A DNA stretch of 64,000 nt from NCBI GenBank assembly GCA_937997485.1, contig CALKTH010000036.1, positions 19,354 to 83,353 of the forward strand, read 5' to 3'. The position numbers were made by a program, and so were the translations under genes. The DNA is from an uncultured Acidimicrobiales bacterium (GTDB lineage Bacteria; Actinomycetota; Acidimicrobiia; Acidimicrobiales; SZUA-35). A model generated the notes under the pieces. It saw nothing but the letters and a program-made list of their open reading frames with translations. It had not been told where the DNA came from and ran no database searches. Shown piece after piece: positions 22,909 through 31,497 of the stretch; position 1 is the stretch's first letter, and every line of letters starts with the position of its first letter.

Positions 22909-25620
22909 GTGCTCGACACTGACGCCCGTACCCAAGCCCTCCGCTCGGACATCCGCCGTCTCGGCCGCCAACTTGGCCAGTCGATCAATCGACAAGAGGG
23001 TGCGGATTTCCTCGATTTGGTCGAGCGCGTACGCGTGCTCGCTCGCCGTCTGCGGCAGAACGACCAAGACGCCGCTGGCGCCGAGCTTCGTTCGGTGCTG
23101 GCCGACGCTGATCTTCTCGATGCCATCCGACTTGTCCGGGCGTTTACGACCTACTTCCACCTGGCCAACGTCGCCGAACAGGTCCACCGCATCGACGAGC
23201 TGAACGTCAAGAAGGCCGAAGAGGGCCGGTTCCACGACACGGTGGAACGTCTCATGGGCGAAGGCTTCTCCGCCGCTGATCTTGTCGAGGCGTTGGCTCA
23301 GACCAAGCTGAGTCCGGTCTTTACCGCTCACCCGACCGAGGCGTCTCGACGCTCCATGTTGGACAAGCTGGCGGAGGTCTCGAATCTGATTGATCAGCGG
23401 GGGAGCGGTCGCTGCACCAGCGCTGAAACCCGACGCATCGATCGCCGAGTCGATGAGCTGATCGACGCGATGTGGCAAACCGACGAGATCCGCCGAGAGC
23501 GCCCGAGCCCCGGCGACGAGGCCCGTACCACTCTGTACTACCTGGATCAGATGGCTCGGGACGGCCTGCCCGAGCTATGGACCGACATCAGCACGTCGCT
23601 CGAGGCGGTGGGCGAGACCTTTGACGCCGAGATGGCGCCGATCGTGTTTGGCAGCTGGGTCGGCGGCGACCGAGACGGCAACCCAAACGTGACGCCGGAA
23701 ACGACCGTCGAGGTCATCGAGCTGCAGAAGGCTCGAGCGCTCAAGCTGCTGTTCGAAGAGCTCGAAGCGCTCCGGGCGGAACTGTCCACGACCGAGCTGA
23801 TCCGACCGGCCACCGACGAGCTGCGGACGGCCGTTGATGCTGACCGAGAGCCGTTCGCTGACGTGTTCGGACGCATCGGACGGATCAACGACGGTGAGCT
23901 CTACCGCCTACGCCTTGGTGTGATGATGCAGCGACTGGCAGAGGCCGCCCGCACGCCCACCGGCGCTCGGGCCTACCACCGGCCCTCGGAGTTGGCAGAC
24001 GACCTTGCAGTCCTCGACCGTTCCCTGCGGGCCAACGACGCCACATTGTTGGCGGATGGCCGCCTCGCACGAGTCCGGCGTCTTGTCGCGACGCTCGGGT
24101 TCCACCTGGCCCAACTGGACGTTCGCCAGCACGCGCGGGAACACCATGCGTCCCTCGGGCGGCTGTTCAGCGCCGCAGGCACCAGCTATCCCGAAGACCG
24201 GGCGGGCCGCACCGCTCTCCTCCTGAGCGAACTCAACTCGCGGCGGCCCCTCGCTCCGCCGAACACCCCGCTCGAGCCGGGCGACACTCTCGGCTTGTTC
24301 CGGACGCTCCGCTCCGTGCTGGACGAGCATGGAGACGACGTGATCGGGAGCTACATCGTCTCGATGACCGTCGGCGTCGACGACATCCTCGCCCCGGTGC
24401 TGTTGGCCCGCGAAGTCGGGCTCGTCGATCTCTCCGCTGGCGTCGCTCGGCTCGGCTTCGTTCCGTTGTTCGAAACGATCGAGGACCTTCGCAGCATCGA
24501 CGACACGCTCGAAAGGCTTCTGACCATTCCTTCGTATCGCCGGATCGTCGAGCTCCGAGGCGGCGTGCAAGAGGTCATGGTCGGCTACTCCGACTCCAAC
24601 AAGGACGGCGGCATCGCCACCAGCCAGTGGGAGATCCACAAGGCGCTCCGGGTGATCCGGGACGTCGCCGCTCGCCACAACCTTCGGATCCGAGTCTTCC
24701 ACGGACGTGGCGGCACCGTTGGCCGCGGCGGTGGCCCAACCAACGACTCGATCCTGTCGCAGCCGTCCGGCGTCATCAGCGGACAGATAAAGATCACCGA
24801 GCAAGGCGAGGTCATTTCTGACAAGTACGGCCAGCCCGAGATCGCTCATCGCAACCTCGACCTCGCGCTCTCGGCCGTGCTCGAAGCCACCGTTGCCCGC
24901 AAGAACTCGCGCCACGATGCACAGAAGATGGCCCGCTGGTCCGAGGTGATGGAGCTGGTCTCCGCCGAGTCGTTCGCGGCGTACCGCCGATTCGTCGAAG
25001 ATCCCGATCTTCCGGTCTACTTCCAGACCTCCACACCGGTTGAAGAGCTCGGAGCGATGAACATCGGTTCCCGACCAGCCCGTCGAAGCGGTTCCGGAGG
25101 AGCGAGCATCGATGACCTCCGGGCCATTCCGTGGGTCTTCGGTTGGACCCAAAGCCGCCAGATCATCCCCGGATGGTTTGGTGTCGGTTCCGGGCTGGCC
25201 GCAGCTCAAGCCGCAGGACACGGCGAGACCATTCTCGAGATGTTCGACGAGTGGACGTTCTTCCAAACCTTCTTGGCGAACGTCGAAATGACCCTCGCCA
25301 AGACCGACCTGGACATTGCCGCCCGCTACGTCGACGCGCTGGTCTCGGACGAACACCGACGCTTGTTCGATGTGGTCAACACCGAGCACGCCAGCACGCT
25401 CGAACAACTCACCGACGTGACCAGACGTGCGCCACTTGACAACCTTCCAGTGCTGAAGCGAACACTGCAGATCCGCGACGTCTATCTGGATCCGCTGCAT
25501 GTGTTGCAGGTCGATCTCTTGGCCCGGGTTCGGCAGGGCGAAGAGATCGAACCACGCCTCCAGCGAGCGTTGCTGCTGACGGTCAATGGCGTCGCCGCTG
25601 GCATGCGCAACACTGGCTGA
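22909..25620 (+). CDS. ppc: Phosphoenolpyruvate carboxylase
   Basis: PEP carboxylase forms oxaloacetate from PEP and bicarbonate, refilling the citric acid cycle. The 903-residue length is normal. VFTAHPTEASRR holds the catalytic His (about 141), GYSDSNKDGG and RVFHGRGGTVGRGGG the PEP and bicarbonate sites, and RAIPWVFGWTQSRQIIPGW is another conserved block. It ends MRNTG, the usual C-terminus that forms part of the allosteric site. GTG 22909 is the start, with TAGGTT at 22897-22902 exactly 6 nt before and no ribosome site. Fourteen nt after its stop the epoxide hydrolase begins. Confidence 0.97.
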   Translation: MLDTDARTQALRSDIRRLGRQLGQSINRQEGADFLDLVERVRVLARRLRQNDQDAAGAELRSVLADADLLDAIRLVRAFTTYFHLANVAEQVHRIDELNVKKAEEGRFHDTVERLMGEGFSAADLVEALAQTKLSPVFTAHPTEASRRSMLDKLAEVSNLIDQRGSGRCTSAETRRIDRRVDELIDAMWQTDEIRRERPSPGDEARTTLYYLDQMARDGLPELWTDISTSLEAVGETFDAEMAPIVFGSWVGGDRDGNPNVTPETTVEVIELQKARALKLLFEELEALRAELSTTELIRPATDELRTAVDADREPFADVFGRIGRINDGELYRLRLGVMMQRLAEAARTPTGARAYHRPSELADDLAVLDRSLRANDATLLADGRLARVRRLVATLGFHLAQLDVRQHAREHHASLGRLFSAAGTSYPEDRAGRTALLLSELNSRRPLAPPNTPLEPGDTLGLFRTLRSVLDEHGDDVIGSYIVSMTVGVDDILAPVLLAREVGLVDLSAGVARLGFVPLFETIEDLRSIDDTLERLLTIPSYRRIVELRGGVQEVMVGYSDSNKDGGIATSQWEIHKALRVIRDVAARHNLRIRVFHGRGGTVGRGGGPTNDSILSQPSGVISGQIKITEQGEVISDKYGQPEIAHRNLDLALSAVLEATVARKNSRHDAQKMARWSEVMELVSAESFAAYRRFVEDPDLPVYFQTSTPVEELGAMNIGSRPARRSGSGGASIDDLRAIPWVFGWTQSRQIIPGWFGVGSGLAAAQAAGHGETILEMFDEWTFFQTFLANVEMTLAKTDLDIAARYVDALVSDEHRRLFDVVNTEHASTLEQLTDVTRRAPLDNLPVLKRTLQIRDVYLDPLHVLQVDLLARVRQGEEIEPRLQRALLLTVNGVAAGMRNTG

Positions 25621-25634
25621 GCCAAGATCCCGGG

Positions 25635-26771
25635 GTGCAGATCACTCCGTTCACCGTCCACTTCTCCGATGACGATCTTGACGACCTCCGTGGTCGACTT
25701 GCCAACACCCGCTGGCCCGACCAACTGCCCGGCCAAGAGTGGGTGTACGGGGCGGAGCTCAGCGAGGTCCAGTCCATCGTTGCGTACTGGCTCAACGAGT
25801 ACGACTGGCGAGCAGCCGAGGCCGAGCTCAACCGCTGGCCACAATTCACCGCCACGATCCAGGACGAGCAGGTGCACTTCCTGCATGTCGAATCCGAGCG
25901 TGAGGGAGCAGTGCCGCTCCTCCTCACGCACGGGTGGCCCGGCTCGATCGTCGAGTTCCTCCACCTGATCGACGGGCTCACGTCGCCGTCCGATCCCAAC
26001 GATCAGCCGTTCCACGTGATCGTGCCCTCGCTTCCTGGCTTCGGTCTCAGCGGCCCGACCGTGACCACCGGGGTCTCTCCCAAACGCATTGCATCGATGT
26101 GGGTCGAGCTGATGGCAGGACTCGGCTACGAGAGCTACGTGGCTCAGGGTGGGGACTGGGGGGCCATCATCACCGCCTGGATTGGTCAGCTTGACCCGGA
26201 CCACTGCGCTGGAGTCCACCTCAACATGGTCGTGGCCCCACCGAACCAAGAAATGATGGCAGAGGCGACCCCACAGGAACTGGAGATGCTCGGCCAGCTC
26301 CAACACTTCCAGGCTCAGGAAACGGGCTATCAGGCCATCCAGGGGACCAAGCCTCAGTCCTTGGCCTTCGCTCACGCCGATTCGCCTGCCGGATTGTGCG
26401 CCTGGATCTACGAGAAGTTCTACACGTGGTCCGACTGCAATGGTGAGGTGTTTTCCGTTCACGATCGCGATCGATTCTGCACGAATGTGATGCTCTATTG
26501 GCTGACCAACACCGCGGGGTCGGCCGCTCGGATCTACTACGAGTTCCAGCAGCTGGGTCGCGAGACCGCCGACGCCGTGCCCGTACCCATGGCCGGTGCG
26601 GTCTTCCCGAAGGAGATCTACCGAGCCAGCAGGCGCTGGGCCGAGCTCCGCTACCAGATTGTGCACTGGAGCACCCCGGACCGCGGTGGCCACTTTGCGG
26701 CCCTCGAAGTGCCGGATCTGCTCATTGCAGATGTCCGATCGTTCGTCGCCGAACTTCCGCTGTCTGACTGA
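25635..26771 (+). CDS. Epoxide hydrolase, microsomal (EHN) type
   Basis: A 378-residue alpha/beta hydrolase with the epoxide hydrolase N-terminal domain (DDLRGRLANTRWPDQL and WRAAEAELNRWPQF). HGWPGS near 99-104 is the oxyanion-hole motif, GGDWG holds the nucleophile Asp (about 174), and DRGGHFAALE near the end the catalytic His. It opens epoxides to diols; many actinobacterial members have broad substrates. Cytoplasmic, no signal peptide. The GTG is 6 nt after CAAGAT and only 14 nt after the ppc stop, so read-through from ppc is possible as well as its own start. Confidence 0.9.
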   Translation: MQITPFTVHFSDDDLDDLRGRLANTRWPDQLPGQEWVYGAELSEVQSIVAYWLNEYDWRAAEAELNRWPQFTATIQDEQVHFLHVESEREGAVPLLLTHGWPGSIVEFLHLIDGLTSPSDPNDQPFHVIVPSLPGFGLSGPTVTTGVSPKRIASMWVELMAGLGYESYVAQGGDWGAIITAWIGQLDPDHCAGVHLNMVVAPPNQEMMAEATPQELEMLGQLQHFQAQETGYQAIQGTKPQSLAFAHADSPAGLCAWIYEKFYTWSDCNGEVFSVHDRDRFCTNVMLYWLTNTAGSAARIYYEFQQLGRETADAVPVPMAGAVFPKEIYRASRRWAELRYQIVHWSTPDRGGHFAALEVPDLLIADVRSFVAELPLSD

Positions 26772-26895
26772 CAAAAACGGCTTCGGCCAGCATGCCCACC
26801 GAACCGGCTGAGGATGCCCTATCGTCACTGGCCCGTGCTTCGGATCCTCCGCGAGCATTCCCCCTCTGCTGAGTCGAAAGTGAGACACTCCCAAC

Positions 26896-27426
26896 GTGGA
26901 TCGAATCGAACGTCACGACTTCGTCAATGCCGTGATTCTCGCAGCTGTGCTGTTGCTCTTGGCCTTTGCGTTGGTCACCGGCACGCGGGCGCTGTTCGAC
27001 ACCGTGGGAGATGAGGGCGGCATCATCGATGCCGAGAAGGCCGAAGAGGTCACCATTCCCGCCCAGGCCACACCAACAACCGTGGCCGCCGCTCCGGAAG
27101 AGACAACCACGTCGACAACACCGCCGAAACCGCCAAACGAGGTCACCGTGCGCGTCGGCAACGGCGCCCAGAAGAGCGGCGTTGCGGGGCGAGGGACGGA
27201 CATCTTGGAAGGTGCGGGTTACCTCACACTCGGGGCAAAGACCTCAACCATCAAGCTCGAAACCAGCACCGTCTACTACGTCGAGGGCTTTGCGGCCGAC
27301 GCCGAAGTCATCGCCAGCCTGCTCAACGTGGACCCGGTAAACATCGCCCCGATGCCAGCCGACACCGGAATTGCCCAAGACACGGCCTTGATCGTCGTCA
27401 TCCTGGGCGGCGACACCACCCTGTAG
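26896..27426 (+). CDS. LytR C-terminal domain protein, membrane anchored
   Basis: A 176-residue protein with a transmembrane anchor near the N-terminus (about 13-33, VILAAVLLLLAFALVTGTRA), a Thr/Pro/Ala-rich linker (TTTSTTPPKPP) and a C-terminal LytR_C domain starting NEVTVRVGNGAQKSGVAGRG. It lacks the catalytic LytR-CpsA-Psr domain, so it probably binds cell-wall material or partner proteins outside the membrane. GACACT (26884-26889) lies exactly 6 nt before the GTG. A hairpin 10 nt after the stop separates it from the facing NUDIX gene. Confidence 0.83.
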   Translation: MDRIERHDFVNAVILAAVLLLLAFALVTGTRALFDTVGDEGGIIDAEKAEEVTIPAQATPTTVAAAPEETTTSTTPPKPPNEVTVRVGNGAQKSGVAGRGTDILEGAGYLTLGAKTSTIKLETSTVYYVEGFAADAEVIASLLNVDPVNIAPMPADTGIAQDTALIVVILGGDTTL

Positions 27427-27435
27427 CAAGCCGTG

Positions 27436-27454
27436 CAGCAGCGCTTTGCTGCTG
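27436..27454. terminator. Hairpin between convergent genes
   Basis: CAGCAGC (27436-27442) and GCTGCTG (27448-27454) pair perfectly around GCTTT. It occupies most of the 40-nt gap between the stops of the LytR_C gene and the NUDIX gene and can serve both, although no T run follows. Confidence 0.5.
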
Positions 27455-27466
27455 GTCGGGTACCGG

Positions 27467-27985
27467 TCACGCCTCGTTTGGGTGACCGCTGGTGCCGTCG
27501 TGGCGAATGTGAACCGGCGGGTCAGGAAAGTCTCCGGCGACGAGACGGGGGAGCAACTCGGGAAGCTCTGGGGGGAGGAAGGGTTCGGTTGATGCCTGGA
27601 CCTCGTCGACTGTCCACCAGCGCGCCCCTCGAAAGGCCAGCGCTTCGAGGTACTCAAGACCCTGTGGCTCGGCGATTTCGGTCTGTTCGGTGTGAGCAAC
27701 GTGAAGCACTTCATGTTGCTCGAAGTCGTACCCGCCGAAGCTGAACTCGACGTATTGCGTGTACACGACCGGACCGACCTCGACCTGCTCGATCCCGGCC
27801 TCCTCTCGAAGCTCCCGAGCCACCGCGTCGGCGGATGGTTCGCCGGGATCGATACCCCCACCCGGGATCTCCCACCACGGCGTCTTGGAGGAGTCTCCGG
27901 GGTCGGCGGAGTTGATCAAGAACACTCGACCGTCCGGATCCAGAAGAATGACGCGCGCTGCCTGTCGACGAAGAACCCAGTTCAC
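27467..27985 (-). CDS. NUDIX hydrolase
   Basis: A 172-residue NUDIX protein, hydrolysing a nucleoside-diphosphate-linked substrate that cannot be named. The full signature runs over residues about 43-65: GGIDPGEPSADAVARELREE then AGI, with the metal-binding Glu residues of the REUxEE part intact. The start is chosen at GTG 27985, because TACGGT lies 7 nt upstream and the protein then begins directly at the first beta strand (VLRRQAARVILLDPDG). The frame continues to 28270, but that extra part lies antisense to the CoA-transferase remnant; ATG 28024 is an alternative start. Confidence 0.85.
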   Translation of the reverse strand: MNWVLRRQAARVILLDPDGRVFLINSADPGDSSKTPWWEIPGGGIDPGEPSADAVARELREEAGIEQVEVGPVVYTQYVEFSFGGYDFEQHEVLHVAHTEQTEIAEPQGLEYLEALAFRGARWWTVDEVQASTEPFLPPELPELLPRLVAGDFPDPPVHIRHDGTSGHPNEA

Positions 27986-28048
27986 CGCCGGGACCGTAGG
28001 GCACGGCCGCCGGTGTGCGCACATGAGCTCCACGCAGGCCGGCTCGAC

Positions 28049-28303
28049 GCAGTCGAACGGCAACTCGCAACCCACAGCGAGAGATGGCACCATGCCGGAG
28101 TGTTCGATCCCCTCGAAGGCGTCAAGGTCCTGCTCGTGCAATCGCCGTATCACTTCTCCAAAGCCCGATCCGAGGTTCGAGGTGGGCCACCATTCCGTGG
28201 CGAACACAACACTGAAGCGCTGTACGACTGGCTCGATCTGGCGACTGACCAGATCAACGTCCTGGTCCAAAACGGCGTTCTACTGGATGAGGAACGACCG
28301 TGA
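28049..28303 (+). pseudogene. Remnant of a CaiB/BaiF family III CoA-transferase (C-terminal end)
   Basis: The plus-strand frame ending at 28303 reads FDPLEGVKVLLVQSPYHFSK, then a segment GPPFRGEHNTEALYDWLDL and [14 protein letters not shown]. This is the normal C-terminal end of family III CoA-transferases (Gxx.P...F, P..GEHT.EVL..WLGL, GVL). Nothing resembling the remaining 300 or so residues lies upstream, where the NUDIX gene occupies the opposite strand. GTG 28100 could start a 67-residue protein. The frame's stop overlaps the coaA GTG by 4 nt, so the tail may be kept for translational coupling. A degraded gene is the simplest reading; exact left edge is approximate. Confidence 0.5.
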
Positions 28304-29253
28304 GCGCCGAGAGCAAGGTCGGTGGCCGACTCTCGCCGTATCTCGAGTTCACCGCACACGAGTGGTCCAAGCTCCGTGCTGCAACGCCGCTTTCACTCTC
28401 CGAGGACGACCTGGATCGTTTGCGAGGCATCAACGTCGAGCTCAGTCTCGACGACGTTGCAGAGATCTACCTGCCGTTGTCCCGCTTGCTGAACCTCTAC
28501 GTGAACGCCTCCCAAGAGCTCTACCGAGCGAGTGACACGTTCCTAGGGCAGCTGCCGGCCAAGGTCCCGTACGTGATCGGTGTCGCCGGCTCGGTCGCCG
28601 TTGGAAAGTCAACCACAGCTCGTGTGCTTCAAGCCCTGCTCGATCGATGGCCCGATCACCCAAAGGTCGATCTCGTCACGACCGACGGGTTTCTGCATCC
28701 CAACCGCATTCTGACCGAGCGCGGTCTCATGGATCGCAAAGGCTTTCCCGAGAGCTATGACCGTCGCAAGCTCCTGCAGTTCATGAGCGACATCAAGAGC
28801 GGTGCGCCAGAGGTGCGAGCTCCCGTGTACTCACACCTCGTCTATGACATCGTCGACGATGAGAGCGTGGTCGTGGCCCAGCCAGACATCGTCATCGTCG
28901 AGGGCCTCAACGTATTGCAGACCGGGGTCAGCGATGGCGAGAACCCGCTCTTCGTGAGCGACTTCTTCGACTTCTCGATCTACGTCGATGCCGATCTGGA
29001 TGACGTGCGGGACTGGTACGTCGAGCGTTTCTTCACGCTTCGGGCGACGGCGTTCCAAGACGAGCAGTCGTTCTTCCGACGATTTGCTGATCTCACCGAT
29101 GCAGAGGCCACGCAGACAGCCACCGACATCTGGACCACCATCAACGAGCGGAACCTGGTGGACAACATCCTGCCCACCCGAGAACGGGCCGATCTCATTC
29201 TTCGAAAGGGATCGGACCATCGAGTCAAGCGGGTCGACTTGCGACGCCTGTAG
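28300..29253 (+). CDS. coaA: Pantothenate kinase, type I
   Basis: CoaA phosphorylates pantothenate, the first and controlling step of coenzyme A synthesis. The 317-residue length is typical. The P-loop [12 protein letters not shown] spans about residues 94-105; [12 protein letters not shown] follows with the catalytic Asp, then [11 protein letters not shown] and YDIVDDE, all family hallmarks, and [11 protein letters not shown] for the second Walker element. GTG 28300 has GAGGA 6 nt upstream and overlaps the preceding stop. The 3' end overlaps the facing glycosyltransferase by 29 nt. CoA is used by the many acyl-CoA enzymes in the window. Confidence 0.95.
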   Translation: MSAESKVGGRLSPYLEFTAHEWSKLRAATPLSLSEDDLDRLRGINVELSLDDVAEIYLPLSRLLNLYVNASQELYRASDTFLGQLPAKVPYVIGVAGSVAVGKSTTARVLQALLDRWPDHPKVDLVTTDGFLHPNRILTERGLMDRKGFPESYDRRKLLQFMSDIKSGAPEVRAPVYSHLVYDIVDDESVVVAQPDIVIVEGLNVLQTGVSDGENPLFVSDFFDFSIYVDADLDDVRDWYVERFFTLRATAFQDEQSFFRRFADLTDAEATQTATDIWTTINERNLVDNILPTRERADLILRKGSDHRVKRVDLRRL

Positions 29254-30247
29254 CCGCCGGCGCTTCGCTCGGTAGACGTCCAGTGGCAACAAAGTGATTG
29301 GCGATCGTCAACAGGTCCTCGGCTCGCCGCTCCGCCGTTCCGATCTCCAGCAGCCGGTCAAGGTTTCGATCGACGAGGTCTTGGAAGGACCCGGGGTTCG
29401 CGGAGATGTCGGACATGAGCTCCACAGCGGCCGTGGGCTCGGTCGCTTCCAAGCAGGGGTCGTAGCCAAACAGGTCCACCAACTCTGAGGGGGAATGGCC
29501 AACGAGTACACACCCGGCAGCGATGCCCTCGAGGTAGCGAAGCGTCATCGTCTCCAACCCTCTCGCCTTTTCGGGGTGTGTCATCGTCCGGGGAAAGCAG
29601 GCCAGGCTCTTCGATGCCCCCATCAGACGACGGAGCTCGGTGTGAGAGACGCCACTCGGCGCAATCGCTGCGAGATCGACGGTCCGGGCGTTGGAGCGCA
29701 ACGCCGCTTCGAACGGTTGATAGCGACGCCCCATCAGCATGAGATCGTGGGGCCGAGAGCTCAACGGTAGAGCGGAGCGGTAACCAGCGGGGTCGACGTA
29801 CTCAGGAACCCACGCCGTGGTGAGCTCAGGCATACGTCGAGCGAACTCCTCGGCGCAACTGCGGGCGGAGAACATCGCCAGTTTGGTACCGGAAGAGCGC
29901 AACAGCGCTTCCCATCGGTCGTAGTCACCGGGCCAGCAGTCGATGGCGTAGACGATGGGCTCGCGCCACCAGGAGTGGGGAAAGAAGCGGTGCGACTTCG
30001 CCCAGGACGTCAGAATCAGAACGTGACCCTTGCGGCGCCCCCGACCGATCGGGAGCGTCGACGGTAGGTATCGGTCTAACCCCCTCACCGCTCGATGGTC
30101 TCGCGCCCGAAGCGGCTCCACCGATCGCCGCAGCAGCTCGCCGTGCAGCGACTCGAACCAGAAACCAGCGTCCGCGGTGTGGGTTTGCAGGCCGATCCGA
30201 GACGACGCATCGCTTCGGGCGCTGGTTCGAGAGCCGGACTGCCACAT
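29225..30247 (-). CDS. Putative glycosyltransferase (GT-B, GT4-like C-domain)
   Basis: A 340-residue soluble protein. An N-terminal part ([20 protein letters not shown], then [18 protein letters not shown]) and a C-terminal Rossmann-like part fit a GT-B glycosyltransferase. [20 protein letters not shown] resembles the donor-sugar motif of GT4 enzymes (EGIAAGxP), though the usual acidic residues are weak, so activity is not certain. The frame allows ATG 30283, but ATG 30247 lies exactly 6 nt after CACAAT (30259-30254), matching the leaderless pattern, and is preferred. It is divergent from the sulfotransferase, which suggests surface glycan or lipid modification. Confidence 0.62.
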   Translation of the reverse strand: MWQSGSRTSARSDASSRIGLQTHTADAGFWFESLHGELLRRSVEPLRARDHRAVRGLDRYLPSTLPIGRGRRKGHVLILTSWAKSHRFFPHSWWREPIVYAIDCWPGDYDRWEALLRSSGTKLAMFSARSCAEEFARRMPELTTAWVPEYVDPAGYRSALPLSSRPHDLMLMGRRYQPFEAALRSNARTVDLAAIAPSGVSHTELRRLMGASKSLACFPRTMTHPEKARGLETMTLRYLEGIAAGCVLVGHSPSELVDLFGYDPCLEATEPTAAVELMSDISANPGSFQDLVDRNLDRLLEIGTAERRAEDLLTIANHFVATGRLPSEAPAATGVASRPA

Positions 30248-30439
30248 CCAAACATTGTGACAGTTCGCTTGACAAAGGCGCATCTGGCAAGTCGCCCAGC
30301 GACGAAGGGGCAGTGAGGCCTACACTTCCCCCGCTGTCTTGGCGCAGACAGTGACCGATTGCCGTCGGTCTCTCGCCCGAGCGTCGTTCTACCCACGCTG
30401 CTCAAGCACCCAATCCCTCGAACCGAAACTGCGAGAGCC

Positions 30440-31447
30440 ATGTTCTACGCGCCAACATCCGCCAGCACTGCCGATCCCGTGATCGTGATCGGCCTGCCTC
30501 GCAGCGGGAGCAGCTATCTCGCCCACGTTCTGTCGTGCCTCAGAGGTCTCTGGGTCTTCGACGATCTCTACGCATACCAAAAGGCAGCTGCCATCACCTT
30601 CGGGCCGATGAGCGATCACCAACTGGCGACCTTTCTCGATCGTCTGGCCTGGGAGACAAGGGCTCGTGTCATCTGGGAGCGCGACTTCGGCGTGCCCGCC
30701 CTCGACCGCGCAGGCATCGATGCGCTGGAAGCAGAACTGCTCGCGGAGTGGACTGGGCGACACCCAACGTGGTCCGAGATCACCGAGCAGTGGATGTCCG
30801 CACTCGCCACCGCCAACGGCGCGCAACGCTGGGGCTACAAGACACCGCAGGACTTCCTCCACATCGGGGATCTGCTCGTGACCTGGCCCCAGACCCAGTT
30901 CCTTCACCTTCTTCGTGACCCTCGATCGATTCTCAAGAGCTACAAGAACCTCGAGGCGGGCAAGGGCACCGACGGAGATCCTCGCTCCTACCACCCCGTG
31001 ATCACGGCCCTGTACTGGCGCACCGCACAAGAGAAGATCCGCCTCGCCCAGGAGCGAACGGACGCATCAATCACGGTGATCCGGTTCGAAGATCTCGTTG
31101 CCGCGCCCACAGCAGCGGCTGATGACCTCGCCTCCGTTCTTGGCACGACAGTGATCGGCGACGTGGAAGTCTCGAGCTTCAACTCCTCAGCGACGGGTTC
31201 GACCGCCAGACCGAAGAAAGCCCTGACCGATACCGAGGTCTGGCTGTGTGAGCGGGTCATCGGTGACGAGCTCACCCTGGCCGGTTACGAAAGCAGTGGC
31301 AAGCGGCCCCGCGTCCGAGACGTGCCCGAACTCATCGCGGTTTCGTGGCGGTTCGCTTTCTTCCAGCTCGTCCGCAGCGTGCGAGATCCAGAGAAACGCT
31401 CGTCTGTCGTGTCGTTCGCGAAACGAACGCTCACGCGTCGAGGCTGA
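30440..31447 (+). CDS. Sulfotransferase family protein
   Basis: A 335-residue PAPS-dependent sulfotransferase-like protein. VIVIGLPRSGSSYLAHVL (residues about 14-31) is the 5'-phosphosulfate binding loop, and FLHLLRDPRSILKSYKNLEA contains the RDPR segment with the Ser of the 3'-phosphate site. FEDL further on fits the family. The acceptor (sugar, lipid or protein) is unknown. Start: ATG 30440 has GAGAG nearby and begins close to the PAPS loop; TTG 30359 lies 6 nt after GACAGT and could add 27 residues. Its neighbour across the divergent gap is a glycosyltransferase. Confidence 0.85.
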   Translation: MFYAPTSASTADPVIVIGLPRSGSSYLAHVLSCLRGLWVFDDLYAYQKAAAITFGPMSDHQLATFLDRLAWETRARVIWERDFGVPALDRAGIDALEAELLAEWTGRHPTWSEITEQWMSALATANGAQRWGYKTPQDFLHIGDLLVTWPQTQFLHLLRDPRSILKSYKNLEAGKGTDGDPRSYHPVITALYWRTAQEKIRLAQERTDASITVIRFEDLVAAPTAAADDLASVLGTTVIGDVEVSSFNSSATGSTARPKKALTDTEVWLCERVIGDELTLAGYESSGKRPRVRDVPELIAVSWRFAFFQLVRSVRDPEKRSSVVSFAKRTLTRRG

Positions 31448-31497
31448 ACCGTCACTCCAGGAAGCCGTTGCAGAGCCGATTGGTTACGGTGACGAGC

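Noticed and set aside
23908..25500. 530-codon minus-strand frame
   Set aside because: Antisense to ppc, no domain, no start signal.
30269..30326. TTGACA and TACACT as one promoter
   Set aside because: They are 46 nt apart, far beyond the usual 16-18 nt.
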